NCBI RefSeq assembly: GCF_023544465.1 | Contig: NZ_JALPVL010000015.1 | Coordinates: forward strand, 1 to 64,000 | Length of the DNA: 64,000 nucleotides | Direction: 5' to 3' | From: Paractinoplanes maris | Lineage (GTDB): Bacteria > Actinomycetota > Actinomycetes > Mycobacteriales > Micromonosporaceae | Shown here: piece after piece, positions 40,637 through 48,874 of the stretch | Position numbering within the stretch: position 1 is the first letter of the stretch | Layout of the letters: every line of letters begins with the position of its first letter | Program-made: the position numbers and the translations under genes | Notes under the pieces: model-generated | Told to the model about the DNA's origin: nothing | Seen by the model: only the letters and a program-made list of their open reading frames with translations | Database searches by the model: none

Positions 40637-41023
40637 ATGGGGTACAGGGTCGAATACGAGGGCGAAGTGGTGGAGTTCGCCTCGTTGGACGCCGCGCTGG
40701 ACTGCGCGCGCAACGCGATCGTGAACGATCTGGGCCGGATCGACGGCTGGGCGGTCGAGCACGACGAGGAAGTCGACGACTGGTATGTCCGCGGTGTGCG
40801 CAACGGGCGGCGGATCGGCCCGACGGCGCTCATCTCGGGTCCCGGCCCCGCCGTCTGGGAGGAGTGGGAACGCCGGGTGGTCTTCGTCGGGCCGACGCCG
40901 GCCGAGGCCTTCGCGATGGCGGCCGCCTGGCTGGAGAAGCGGCCGGACATCACGACCCTGGGGGACGTCGGCTGGCATCACACCGCCGACGGCCACCAGC
41001 TCCGGGTCTATTACCGCGGCTGA
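40637..41023 (+). CDS. Conserved small protein of unknown function
   Basis: A 128-residue, Trp- and acid-rich protein (MGYRVEYEGEVVEFASLDAA, GWAVEHDEEVDDWYVRG, EEWERRVVFVGPTPAEAFAMAAAWLE, VGWHHTADGHQLRVYYRG). No family recognised. The ATG at 40637 follows GGGGGCG. Its end overlaps the convergent Clp-N gene by 13 bp. Confidence 0.65.
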   Translation: MGYRVEYEGEVVEFASLDAALDCARNAIVNDLGRIDGWAVEHDEEVDDWYVRGVRNGRRIGPTALISGPGPAVWEEWERRVVFVGPTPAEAFAMAAAWLEKRPDITTLGDVGWHHTADGHQLRVYYRG

Positions 41024-41619
41024 GTCGCCGCGGTGACCGTGCGCTCCATGTCCTGGCGGAGGCGATCGAGGTCGACCCCGCGGTCGACCATGATCAGCGC
41101 GGCCAGGCCGTGGCCCTCCCGCAGCAGGCCGAGCATGATGTGCTCGGGCGCGATGAACTTCTGCTTGAGCCGGAGGGCCTCGCGCAGCGACAGCTCGAGC
41201 ACCTTTTTGTTGCGGTTGGTGAAGGGGATGTGCCCGCTGGTCGGGGAGAACTTGGCGAACAGGCCCCGCTTCTTCTCCGGCGGGCGGGGCAGACGCAGCG
41301 CGCCGGCCCCGAAATTGGCCTCGATCGCCTCCCGGACGGCGGCCAGGTCGATGCCGATCGCCTTGAGGGCGGCCGCGTCCTCGGCGTCGGCGTCGCTGAG
41401 CACCGGCCCGTCCTGCGAGTGGCCGCCGATCCGCTCCAGGACGTCGACCCGGACGGCCTCGGCGGTGAGCCCGGTCGACCGGGCGACCGGGCCGTCGGGG
41501 TCGGCCAGCAGGGCGAGCAGCACATGCTCGGTGCCGATGTGGTTGTGGCGCAGGCTGCGGGCCTCGCTCTGGGCGTTGGTCACGACGGCGCGCGCCCCGG
41601 CGGTGAATCGTTCGAACAT
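41011..41619 (-). CDS. Clp N-domain protein without ATPase
   Basis: A 202-residue protein with two Clp-N repeats: FTAGARAVVTNAQSEARSLRHNHIGTEHVLLALL and the second near residues 125-170 (FTNRNKKVLELSLREALRLKQKFIAPEHIMLGLLR). It lacks AAA+ modules. Clp-N domains bind substrates or adaptors such as ClpS, so this may be an adaptor or decoy in ClpC proteolysis. It begins one base after the HTH gene and shares its operator-controlled promoter. Confidence 0.9.
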   Translation of the reverse strand: MFERFTAGARAVVTNAQSEARSLRHNHIGTEHVLLALLADPDGPVARSTGLTAEAVRVDVLERIGGHSQDGPVLSDADAEDAAALKAIGIDLAAVREAIEANFGAGALRLPRPPEKKRGLFAKFSPTSGHIPFTNRNKKVLELSLREALRLKQKFIAPEHIMLGLLREGHGLAALIMVDRGVDLDRLRQDMERTVTAATQPR

Positions 41620-41620
41620 G

Positions 41621-41857
41621 TCAGTCCTCCCGTGGGTCCGGCGACGGCATGAGGCGTGCGTGCTTCTTGTGGACGCCCTGGCGGGTCACCTCGAGCGCGT
41701 CGGCGATCTCCTGCCAGGACCAGCCCTTGCGGCGGGCATTGGCCACCTGGAGATGCTCGAGGCCCTCCAGCAGGCGGCGCAGCGCCACCACCGCGCGCAG
41801 GCCGACCCGGGGGTCGGCGCTGCTCGCCGCGGCGGCGAGATCGGTTGCTTCGGTCAT
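41621..41857 (-). CDS. Small HTH regulator paired with Clp-N protein
   Basis: A 78-residue protein with a helix-turn-helix: KGWSWQEIADALEVTRQGVHKKHARL. Two perfect palindromes lie directly upstream, and a TAAGTT -10 (41864-41869) ends six bases before the ATG, so the mRNA is probably leaderless and autoregulated. The HTH/Clp-N pair is common in actinobacteria, but I know of no defined role. Confidence 0.85.
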   Translation of the reverse strand: MTEATDLAAAASSADPRVGLRAVVALRRLLEGLEHLQVANARRKGWSWQEIADALEVTRQGVHKKHARLMPSPDPRED

Positions 41858-41860
41858 GCT

Positions 41861-41904
41861 GTCAACTTACGTTGACGAGGCGCTGATCGTCAACCCGGGT
41901 TGAC
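41861..41904. promoter_or_regulatory. Two GTCAAC-N4-GTTGAC operators
   Basis: Perfect 16-bp palindromes at 41861-41876 and 41889-41904, 28 bp apart. The first overlaps the -10 of the HTH/Clp-N promoter. The identical arms indicate a single dimeric regulator, probably the HTH protein. Confidence 0.85.
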
Positions 41905-41913
41905 ACCAAGGAC

Positions 41914-41947
41914 AAAAAAAGAAGGCCGGCCCGCATGGGCCGGCCTT
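41914..41947 (-). terminator. Terminator of the DUF3072 gene
   Basis: An 11-bp perfect stem (41922-41932 with 41937-41947) and loop GCAT are followed, on the minus strand, by a T tract of seven (41914-41920). It protects the downstream HTH/Clp-N promoter from read-through. Confidence 0.93.
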
Positions 41948-41957
41948 CAGCGGGAGC

Positions 41958-42152
41958 TCACTGGCCGCGGCCGGTCTTCTCCTGCAACTCGTCGATCTTC
42001 TGCGACGCCTCCGCCTTGGTCAGGCCGTCCGGTACCTCTTCCTTCGCCTCGCCGGCGAGGGTGTGCAGGTACGACTCCTGGGCGCCGGTGGCCGGTTCTT
42101 CACCGGTGACCCAGTCCGACGGGTCCTTCTCGGCGTTCGACTGGTCGGTCAT
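41958..42152 (-). CDS. DUF3072 protein
   Basis: A 64-residue acidic protein (SDWVTGEEPATGAQESYLHTLAGE, LTKAEASQKIDELQEKTGRG), matching DUF3072, often encoded near stress genes. No catalytic residues are known. It has a LexA-like box 32 bp upstream and its own terminator, so it is a single-gene transcript. Confidence 0.9.
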   Translation of the reverse strand: MTDQSNAEKDPSDWVTGEEPATGAQESYLHTLAGEAKEEVPDGLTKAEASQKIDELQEKTGRGQ

Positions 42153-42174
42153 GACGCATGCCTCCGGTGGTGAT

Positions 42175-42195
42175 CAGGTGTTCGAACACCTGTTC
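42175..42195. promoter_or_regulatory. 18-bp palindrome overlapping a LexA-like box
   Basis: CAGGTGTTCGAACACCTG (42175-42192) is a perfect palindrome. Overlapping it, GAAC-ACCT-GTTC (42184-42195) matches the actinobacterial SOS core GAAC-N4-GTTC, with TC before it as in the consensus. It lies between the VOC stop and the DUF3072 start. It may be a regulatory site or the VOC terminator. Confidence 0.45.
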
Positions 42196-42197
42196 CT

Positions 42198-42968
42198 CTA
42201 CCCGCCGTAGGTCAACTCCATGCCGATGATGTCGTTGTAAGCCACGTTCAACTCGACCGGGCGATGCACCGGGGCGGTCACGGCGAACGGGGCCCCGTGC
42301 GGGTCGAGCATCTCGACGTAGCTGCCCAGGCCCATCTCGACCGGGCCGGCCACGATCCGGCCGCCCAGCCCGGCGCACCGGTCGATCGTCTCGGTCGTGT
42401 CGGCCACCTGGAACGACGGCTGCCAGCGGACGTCGTAGCGCCCGGTGACCAGCCCGGCCACCGAGTCGTGGGCCTGGCTGAGCCACTCGCCGCTGCCGAA
42501 CTCGTGGGTCAGTGTCCAGCCGAAGACCGAGCCGTAGAAGGCAGTCGCCGCGGACACGTCACCGGCCAGCAGGTCGGACCACTCCATAGTGCCCGGCTCA
42601 CCGCGCAGCTGGGCGCCGGCGAACCCGGCGGCCTGCCACAGGCCGAAGACGGCGCCGTCGGTGTCGGACACGATCGCCGTGCACGCCCCGTGCCGCTCCT
42701 CGGGCCAGGTCAGCTGGCGGCCGTGGGCCTGGATGACCCGCTCGACGGTCGCCGCGAGATCGGGCGCGGCCAGGTAGGTGAGCCATCCCGGCGGCTGCGC
42801 GGGCCGGGTGCGGCCGATGCCGGCCACTGCCTTGCCGTCCAGCAGGAATCGATCACCCTCGACCTGCCAGCCGAACAGCCCGGCATAGAAACCTGCCGCG
42901 TCGTCCGGGTCTGACGTCGTCAGCTCGACCCAGCAAGGAGTCGACGGCGCAAAGCCTCTGATCCGCAT
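42198..42968 (-). CDS. Two-domain VOC (glyoxalase-like) protein
   Basis: A 256-residue protein with two vicinal-oxygen-chelate repeats: CWVELTTSDPDDAAGFYAGLFGW and TMEWSDLLAGDVSAATAFYGSVFGW, each followed by a beta-rich half ending in GAVFGLW and GAPFAV. Substrate unknown; such proteins bind small molecules, metals or antibiotics. ATG at 42968 is chosen with GGAG upstream; a TTG at 42980 is possible. Confidence 0.9.
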   Translation of the reverse strand: MRIRGFAPSTPCWVELTTSDPDDAAGFYAGLFGWQVEGDRFLLDGKAVAGIGRTRPAQPPGWLTYLAAPDLAATVERVIQAHGRQLTWPEERHGACTAIVSDTDGAVFGLWQAAGFAGAQLRGEPGTMEWSDLLAGDVSAATAFYGSVFGWTLTHEFGSGEWLSQAHDSVAGLVTGRYDVRWQPSFQVADTTETIDRCAGLGGRIVAGPVEMGLGSYVEMLDPHGAPFAVTAPVHRPVELNVAYNDIIGMELTYGG

Positions 42969-43155
42969 ATACCACTCCAACGTGGACGTCCCCGAATGGC
43001 GATGACTCTACGGCAATCTATACGCGCCGTCACTACCTGGGGGTTCAATGTCCGCTTTGGAGGAGCTTTCCGCTACCTAAAGTGACTGCCTGTAGGTCCG
43101 GTGTCACGCGAGCGTTAACGGTTCGGTGAGTTGCCGGTAGTGGGAGCGTGTCCAG

Positions 43156-45345
43156 TCACGACGGTCGATCGGTGGTGGTGTGCGGGATGAGCATTTCGAA
43201 CCAGACGGTCGTGCCCCGCACGGTCGGATCGGTGCCCCACGAGTCGCTCAGCTCCTCGATCAGGCCGAGCCCGCGGCCGCGGCTGCTCATCGTGTCGGCG
43301 TGCGCGCGGATGACGCTGCCCCGGGTGCCCTCGTCGGCCACCGAGACCAGCAAGCGCTCGGCGTTGAGGTCGATGTGGACCTGCGCGGGCGTGCCGGCGT
43401 GCAGCAGCGCGTTGGTCGTGAGCTCGCTCGTGCACAGGATGGCCGCGCCGATCACCGGCTCGGGCACCGACCACTCGCGCAGGCGGGTGGTCATCCATTG
43501 CCGGACCCGGCTCGGGCCGGTCGGCTCAGCCGGCACCAGCATGGTGGCCGAGCGGCTCATCGCCACCGCGTGCTCGACGGCCAGCACGGCCACGTCGTCG
43601 TCGGTCGAGCCCGCCACCGCCGAGGTGGCCAGCGAGCACAGGTTGCGCGGGTCGCCGCCGGCGGCTCCGGCCACGGCCGCCACCAGGGCGTCCAGGCCCT
43701 CGTTGAGCGGGTGCCCGCGCCGTTCGACGACGCCGTCGCTGTACATCAGGATCGTGTCGCCCGGCTCGAGCCGCACCTGGCCGGTCTGCCAGCGCCCGCC
43801 CAGCCCCAGCGGGGCCCCCGGCGGCACCTTGACCAGCTCGGCCGTGGGAGGCCCGCCGCCCTGCCCGGCCCGGCGCAGCACCGGCGGCGGATGGCCGGCG
43901 CTGGCCAGGGTGATCGTCCCGTCCGCGGGGTCGAGCACCCCGTAGACGACGGTCACGAAGATCTCCTCGTTGCGCGACTCGGCGCCCAGCGAGCCGACCA
44001 GCCGGTCGAGCCCGGCCAGCACGCTCGGCGGGGCCGGATCGGTCAGCGCCATCGCCCGCAGCGCGGCCCGCACCTGGCCCATCACGGCCGCCGCGCGCAC
44101 GTCGTGCCCGGCCACGTCGCCCAGCACCATCGCCAGCCGGCCGTCGATCAGGCGGAACGCGTCGTAGAAGTCGCCGCCGGCCGCGTTGCCGTCGACGCCC
44201 ACGTCGTAACGGGCGGCGATGCGGAACGTCTCCAGCTCGGGCAGATGCTCGGGCAGCATGCTGCGCTGCAGCAGCTGGGCCGTGCCGTGCTGGGCCTCGA
44301 ACCGGCGGGCCCGCTCGGCCGCCTGGGCGACCAGGCGGGCGGCGGCGTCGAGCAGCGCCCGCTCGGCCGGCAGCCAGCGGTGGGCCTCCCGATAGCCGAT
44401 CGTCAGCGCCCCGGTCAGCAGCGGTGTGCGCAGCGGCACGGCGGCCAGGGCCCGGATGCGGCGCTCGTGCCGGTCGGAGGCCACCGGCAGCAGCGGCTCA
44501 CCGTCGGCCACGAACGTGGCCTCGCCGGTCTGGGCGGCCGCGACGATCGGGGCCTGCGGGTCGTTGGGCACCCTCTTCCACACCGGGGGCAGGCGCTCGT
44601 CGGCCTCGTCGAGCATCTCGCCCCGGATGCGCCGCACATAGCGGTAGGCTCCGCCGTCGTCCACCGCGAAGGCGCAGTGGTCGACGTCGAACGAGGTCAT
44701 CGCATAGGCCAGCACGACCCGGGCCACGTCGTCGACGGTGAGCGCGCCCGCGAGGCGCGAGGTCAGGTCGCCCAGGTTCTGCAGGCGGCGGGTCACCTGG
44801 GTGGTCTCGGCGACGACGGTGAGCACGCCGGTGACCTGGCCGCGCAGGTCGCGCACGATGGAGTGGCCGCGGGTGAAGAATGCCTGCTCCGGGCGGCCCT
44901 GCTGGCCGCGGGTGACGGTCAGCTGGGTCTCGGCCTCGAGGAGTGGCTGGGCGCTGTGGTAGACCTGCTCGACCGCGCCGCCGAAGCCGCGTGACTCCCA
45001 CAGATCGCCGAAGACCTCGGCCGCGGGCTGGCCCAGGGCGGCCGGGTGCAGGGTGCCGATCAGATCCGCGTACGCGTCGTTGTAGATCAGCAGGAAGCCG
45101 TCGCCGTGGCTGTAGGCCATCGGCATGGGGGAGGACAGGACCAGCTCGACGGTGGCCGAGACGGCCGGATCCCAGTGCTCGCGGGGGCCGAGCTCGGTGT
45201 CGCTCCAGTCGCGCCCGCGCACCAGATCGGCACAGCCGGGAGGGCCCAGCCCGGCCGCGGTGGTCTGCGCGGGCAGAGCGGGCATCACTGAGGGGCTCAC
45301 CCCACCCGTCCCGGCCATGCCTGAAGAGTAGCCCGGCTCGTCCAT
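43156..45345 (-). CDS. PAS-GAF-SpoIIE phosphatase with HATPase domain
   Basis: A 729-residue regulator: PAS-like region (about 70-185), GAF domain (about 195-345), SpoIIE/PP2C phosphatase (about 365-575; GGDFYD 390-395, GDVAGHD 409-415, SDGVVERRG), and a C-terminal RsbW-type HATPase (about 600-725; CTSELTTNALLHAG, GRGLGLIEELSD). It combines an anti-anti-sigma phosphatase with an anti-sigma kinase, so it likely controls a stress sigma factor cascade. No sigma factor or STAS gene lies nearby. ATG at 45345 is chosen; Met10 (45318) is an alternative. Confidence 0.94.
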   Translation of the reverse strand: MDEPGYSSGMAGTGGVSPSVMPALPAQTTAAGLGPPGCADLVRGRDWSDTELGPREHWDPAVSATVELVLSSPMPMAYSHGDGFLLIYNDAYADLIGTLHPAALGQPAAEVFGDLWESRGFGGAVEQVYHSAQPLLEAETQLTVTRGQQGRPEQAFFTRGHSIVRDLRGQVTGVLTVVAETTQVTRRLQNLGDLTSRLAGALTVDDVARVVLAYAMTSFDVDHCAFAVDDGGAYRYVRRIRGEMLDEADERLPPVWKRVPNDPQAPIVAAAQTGEATFVADGEPLLPVASDRHERRIRALAAVPLRTPLLTGALTIGYREAHRWLPAERALLDAAARLVAQAAERARRFEAQHGTAQLLQRSMLPEHLPELETFRIAARYDVGVDGNAAGGDFYDAFRLIDGRLAMVLGDVAGHDVRAAAVMGQVRAALRAMALTDPAPPSVLAGLDRLVGSLGAESRNEEIFVTVVYGVLDPADGTITLASAGHPPPVLRRAGQGGGPPTAELVKVPPGAPLGLGGRWQTGQVRLEPGDTILMYSDGVVERRGHPLNEGLDALVAAVAGAAGGDPRNLCSLATSAVAGSTDDDVAVLAVEHAVAMSRSATMLVPAEPTGPSRVRQWMTTRLREWSVPEPVIGAAILCTSELTTNALLHAGTPAQVHIDLNAERLLVSVADEGTRGSVIRAHADTMSSRGRGLGLIEELSDSWGTDPTVRGTTVWFEMLIPHTTTDRPS

Positions 45346-45497
45346 TCGGACGATGCCGCACCAGCCAACCGTCCGATTCTTGACGGTACGACCCTCTGGT
45401 CCCTCTCGGGCGTTCCCGACGGTATATCACTCTTAGTAGCTCCAAACCGACTCGCTGAGCTGGCCGAATGGAGCGATGGTCACTTACAGTCCTGGTC

Positions 45498-45779
45498 GTG
45501 TCCGAGAGCCGCCCGCCGTCCGAGCCGTTGATCGACCTGTCGGTGATCCGACCGTCGGCGCCTCGCCACCCCCACGCCCGGCTCCGCCGCCAGGCCGCCG
45601 TGGTGGCCGTGGTCGCGGCTCTCACCGGGGCCGGTGGCTACACCGCCCTGCGTCCCGCCCTGGCCGCGACCACGCCGGACGCCGTCCCGGCCCCGCCCGC
45701 CGCCGCGACGCCCGCGCCACCGGCGCCGGTCCGGTGGGGCACCCCGACCGCCGCCGCCGACCCGGTCCACGCCCGATAA
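45498..45779 (+). CDS. Small anchored protein with a Pro/Ala-rich tail
   Basis: About 93 residues with GTG start: a basic N-terminus (HPHARLRRQ), one hydrophobic segment (VVAVVAALTGAGGYTAL) and a Pro/Ala-rich external tail. A TACAGT hexamer (45485-45490) ends 7 nt before the GTG and no ribosome site is present, which suggests a leaderless mRNA. ATG at 45468 is an alternative. Function unknown. Confidence 0.55.
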   Translation: MSESRPPSEPLIDLSVIRPSAPRHPHARLRRQAAVVAVVAALTGAGGYTALRPALAATTPDAVPAPPAAATPAPPAPVRWGTPTAAADPVHAR

Positions 45780-45881
45780 CTGTTCGCCGGGCGACCGTGG
45801 CGGCGCCGCCACCCGGTCGTTGCGTCCTGTGGTCACAACAGGGCAGCGGTGGGCCGCCCGGCCGGCAGCAGGGAGTGCACG

Positions 45882-46871
45882 ATGACCGGGGACGGGCTGA
45901 GCCGGGGTCTCAGTGACATGTGGCGGTCGATCGTGCTGATCGTGCCGGCCGCGCTGCTCTTCGCGGGCATCCTGCTGGCCGGCTATCTGGTCGCGCGGCT
46001 CCTGCGGACGGTGGTGGTCCGCGTCCTGCGCCGGGCGGGCCTCGACCGGGCGATCGAGCGGGGCGCGGCCGCCGGGCTGTTCCCACCCGGCCGGCCCACC
46101 GCCAGTGAGGTGGGCGGCAAGCTGACCTTCGCCGGTGTGCTGCTGGTCGCGCTGCAGCTCGCGTTCGGCGTGTGGGGGCCGAACCCGGTCAGCGACCTGC
46201 TGAGCGACCTGCTCGGCTGGCTGCCCCGGCTGCTGGTGGCGATCGTGCTGGTGGTCGTGGCCACGACGATCGCCCGGACGGCGCAGGATCTCATCGCCGG
46301 CGCGCTGGGCGGGCTGAGCTACGGGCGTCTGGTGGGCCGGGTGGTGTCGGGGGTGATCGTCGTCCTGGGCGTGATCGCCGCGCTCGACCAGGTGCGGATC
46401 GCCGCCGCCGTGACCCAGCCGCTGCTGATCACGGTGCTGGCCGTCGTGGCCGGGGTGGTGATCGTGGGGGTCGGCGGCGGGCTGATCCGTCCCATGCAGC
46501 AGCGCTGGGAGACCTGGCTGGAGCGGGCCGAGGCCGAGGCGGCGACGATTCGCGAGCACGTCGGCGCCTACCGGGCCGCGGCCGCCGACCCGGGCGAGAC
46601 GCAGGTCATCTCGTACGGGAATCCGGACCGGCCGAGCTGGGCCAGCACACCGACGCAGCTCGCCCCGGCCACCACCACCGCGGACGAGCACGCCCCGGAC
46701 GAGACCCAGGTGATCGCCCCGCGCCGGGGCGACAACGAGGCCACCGTGATCCACACGGCCGCCGGCGACACCACGATCGTCAACCCGGGCCCGAACGACA
46801 CCCTGGTCATCGGCAGCGGCACCGAAGGCATCGAGAGCACCCAGGTCATCCCGCCCGGCGACGAGAAATGA
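45882..46871 (+). CDS. MscS/CmpX-like membrane protein with TxxI tail
   Basis: A 329-residue protein with several transmembrane helices (about 14-37, 81-101, 113-133, 153-171 and 181-205) resembling small mechanosensitive-channel-like proteins with TM_helix repeats (ARTAQDLIAGALGGLSYGRLVGR). The cytosolic tail (about 235-329) carries repeated Thr motifs with Ile or Val at +3: TQVI (from Thr240), TQVI, TLVI, TQVI (Thr320), plus TTIV. These resemble FHA-domain ligands. ATG at 45882 has GGGAG upstream. A terminator follows. Confidence 0.82.
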   Translation: MTGDGLSRGLSDMWRSIVLIVPAALLFAGILLAGYLVARLLRTVVVRVLRRAGLDRAIERGAAAGLFPPGRPTASEVGGKLTFAGVLLVALQLAFGVWGPNPVSDLLSDLLGWLPRLLVAIVLVVVATTIARTAQDLIAGALGGLSYGRLVGRVVSGVIVVLGVIAALDQVRIAAAVTQPLLITVLAVVAGVVIVGVGGGLIRPMQQRWETWLERAEAEAATIREHVGAYRAAAADPGETQVISYGNPDRPSWASTPTQLAPATTTADEHAPDETQVIAPRRGDNEATVIHTAAGDTTIVNPGPNDTLVIGSGTEGIESTQVIPPGDEK

Positions 46872-46891
46872 AACAGAGGCGGACATGAGGA

Positions 46892-46922
46892 GGGCCGGTA
46901 CCGAAGATCTCGGCACCGGCCC
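46892..46922. terminator. Hairpin between convergent genes
   Basis: Thirteen-base arms (46892-46904 with 46910-46922) with one mismatch and a 5-base loop, between the MscS-like gene and the convergent gene at 46960. Probably terminates either transcript; no clear T tract. Confidence 0.5.
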
Positions 46923-46959
46923 CCGTAATGAAAGGTCGATCAGCGGGTCACAGCAGTGG

Positions 46960-47313
46960 TCAGGCGGGCTGGGGGAGGCTGCGGGCGAGGGAGCAGACGG
47001 CCAGCAGGCGGCGCAGCACCCAGTCGTTCGCGGTCCAGTCGATCTCGCCGGCCGGCGGGCGCCAGCCGTGGGTGAAGGCGGCGTCGCGCACCCCCTCGGC
47101 GTACGCGGCGAGCAGCACCGCGGTCAGCGGACGGGTGTCCACCGACAGGCTGTCGCGGATGCCGGCCGAGTGCTGGTCGATCAGGGCCATCAGGCCGGGG
47201 TTGGCGTCGGCCTGGACGAGGCCGGCACCGACGGTGTCGTGCAGCTCGGTCAGGCTGGCGTGGGCGGAACGGTGGGCAGCACGGGCGGCAGCGCCGCTGA
47301 ACAGGCCATTCAT
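46960..47313 (-). CDS. Helical protein, DUF6401-like
   Basis: About 117 residues starting MNGLFSGAAARAAHRSAHAS, with a mid helix TRPLTAVLLAAYAEGVRDAAFTHGW and DWTANDWVLRRLLAVCSLARSL. It resembles DUF6401-type proteins of Micromonosporaceae; the assignment is tentative. A TAATGT hexamer ends 8 nt before the chosen ATG and no ribosome site is present, so it may be leaderless; ATG at 47325 is possible. Confidence 0.6.
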   Translation of the reverse strand: MNGLFSGAAARAAHRSAHASLTELHDTVGAGLVQADANPGLMALIDQHSAGIRDSLSVDTRPLTAVLLAAYAEGVRDAAFTHGWRPPAGEIDWTANDWVLRRLLAVCSLARSLPQPA

Positions 47314-47405
47314 GAGTAGGAACATTAAGAAGCCTGGGGTAGCCAACGGTTCTTCGGACAGGTGCAGCTCGGTTGAACCGGGCCGGGCGGGGAAAGCACA
47401 GCGGC

Positions 47406-47816
47406 ATGACCGATCATCGGCGCCCGGACGGGATGGACGACACGACCGTGGAGGCGCTGGGCAAGCTCAGCTCGGCCCTGGAGACGACCGATCGCGCCCG
47501 CGGCCATCTGCACTCGTTCCACCAGCTCACCGGCAAGGCCGACTTCGAGCTGGACGAGGCCGTGGCGCTGTTCCGCCGGGCCGGGCACGACAAGATCGCC
47601 GACCGGATCCAGCAGGACCTGATCGGCCGCAACGTCATCCCCGGCCATTGGACGTTCCAGGTCATCGAGGAGTACGACGACACCTACTGGAACGAGTTCC
47701 GGACGGTCGAGCGGGCGGCCCGGGACGAGCTGGCCGGCGGGCGCCGGCACCTTTTCGAGGCCGAGCTCAAGGAGCGCCGGCGCACCCACGGCAAGGCCGG
47801 GCACGAGGCGCGGTGA
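47406..47816 (+). CDS. Conserved protein of unknown function
   Basis: A 136-residue, charged, helical protein (LGKLSSALETTDRARGHLHSFHQLTG, LFRRAGHDKIADRIQQDLIGRNVIPGHWTFQ, YWNEFRTVERAARDELAGGRRHLFEAELKERRR). Homologues in actinomycetes are hypothetical. No membrane segment. It is divergent from the DUF6401-like gene. Confidence 0.7.
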   Translation: MTDHRRPDGMDDTTVEALGKLSSALETTDRARGHLHSFHQLTGKADFELDEAVALFRRAGHDKIADRIQQDLIGRNVIPGHWTFQVIEEYDDTYWNEFRTVERAARDELAGGRRHLFEAELKERRRTHGKAGHEAR

Positions 47817-47822
47817 GGCTTC

Positions 47823-48029
47823 CTACTCCATCTCGACCTGGGCCGGCCGGCGGCGCTGAGCGTCGTCGGCGAGGATGACGGTGGCGACGACCAGGGCCAC
47901 GACCACGGCGAAGAGCCAGGAGGCGTCGTCGATCAGCTTCGCGGCCAGCGGGGCCTGGAATGCGGCGAGCATGAAGCCCAGCCAGGCGAGTCGACGCTGA
48001 CGCTCGGAGAGGAAACCGGCAGCACGCAT
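47823..48029 (-). CDS. Small two-helix membrane protein
   Basis: A 68-residue protein starting MRAAGFLSERQRRLAW with two hydrophobic segments (about 15-32 and 38-55) and a charged C-terminus DAQRRRPAQVEME. No ribosome site is obvious. Function unknown. Confidence 0.6.
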   Translation of the reverse strand: MRAAGFLSERQRRLAWLGFMLAAFQAPLAAKLIDDASWLFAVVVALVVATVILADDAQRRRPAQVEME

Positions 48030-48096
48030 TCGGACAGTCTGGCTCGCATCGGGCGGATCGCCGTCACCCATTCGGCCGATTCTCCGTTGTCCGATC

Positions 48097-48819
48097 GTGC
48101 CCCCAGCATTGCGTCGCCACCGCTCAATTATCGCATTGCTGCTGGTCAGCGCGCTGGCGATTACCGGTTGTGAGAGGCCTGTGCCGGCTGGTGCGCCTGT
48201 GCCTGGTGAACACGTCGTGACGGGCCCATTGCAGTCACGTAAGGGCGCCCGGCTGATCGTCCCGGACGCCGCTTCCCGGGTCCACGTCGTGCTGGCCACG
48301 ATCCCCGGCCTGCTCTATCGCATCACCACGCCCGCCGGGTCGGGTCTGACCCCGCGGGTGACCCGCCCGGGCGGCATCCTCCGGGTCGGGCTGCTGCCGA
48401 CCGGCGAGGGCGGGCCGGACGAGGTGCGGATCGTGCTCAACCGCTTCGTGCGCTGGGATCTCCGGCTGCCGGCCGGGGCCGGCGAACAGCGTCTGGATCT
48501 CAGCCGGGGCCGCGTCACCCGGCTCGACCTGGGGCCGGCCGGCCTGGTCGAGCTGCGGCTGCCCGCCCCGCGGGGAACCGTGCCGATCACGCTCGTCGGC
48601 GGCATCGGGACGCTCAGCATCCGTACGCCGCAATTCACCCCGCTCCGGCTGAATCTGGCCCGCGGTGCCGGCTCGGCGCTGACCCCGTGGACCGCCGACG
48701 AGGAACTTCCGGCGGCGACCGTCCTCACTCCGGCCATCTGGCCGACCGCCCGCGACCGCTACTGGCTGCGGGCCCGATCGGCCATCGGCCTGCTGGCCCT
48801 GCGCCGGGGTGAGATATGA
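48097..48819 (+). CDS. Lipoprotein of unknown function
   Basis: A 240-residue protein with a basic N-terminus, a hydrophobic core (SIIALLLVSALAI) and the lipobox AITGC, so Cys25 is the likely lipidation site. The mature part is beta-rich and Leu/Arg-rich with repeats such as RLDLSRGRVTRLDLGPAGLVELRL, suggesting a stacked-strand fold. The GTG start at 48097 is divergent from the membrane-protein gene at 48029. A terminator follows. Confidence 0.75.
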   Translation: MPPALRRHRSIIALLLVSALAITGCERPVPAGAPVPGEHVVTGPLQSRKGARLIVPDAASRVHVVLATIPGLLYRITTPAGSGLTPRVTRPGGILRVGLLPTGEGGPDEVRIVLNRFVRWDLRLPAGAGEQRLDLSRGRVTRLDLGPAGLVELRLPAPRGTVPITLVGGIGTLSIRTPQFTPLRLNLARGAGSALTPWTADEELPAATVLTPAIWPTARDRYWLRARSAIGLLALRRGEI

Positions 48820-48821
48820 GG

Positions 48822-48852
48822 AACGGCCGCCCGGAGGACCGGACGGCCGTTT
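48822..48852. terminator. Bidirectional terminator after the lipoprotein gene
   Basis: Thirteen-base arms (48822-48834 with 48839-48851) with one mismatch and loop AGGA are followed by TTT. It lies between convergent genes and can serve both. Confidence 0.8.
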
Positions 48853-48874
48853 CATCCCTGGGAGAACCCCCTGC

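Noticed and set aside
42175..42192. tRNA T-arm-like GTTCGAAC sequence
   Set aside because: No acceptor, D or anticodon arms can be formed around it; it is part of an 18-bp palindrome.
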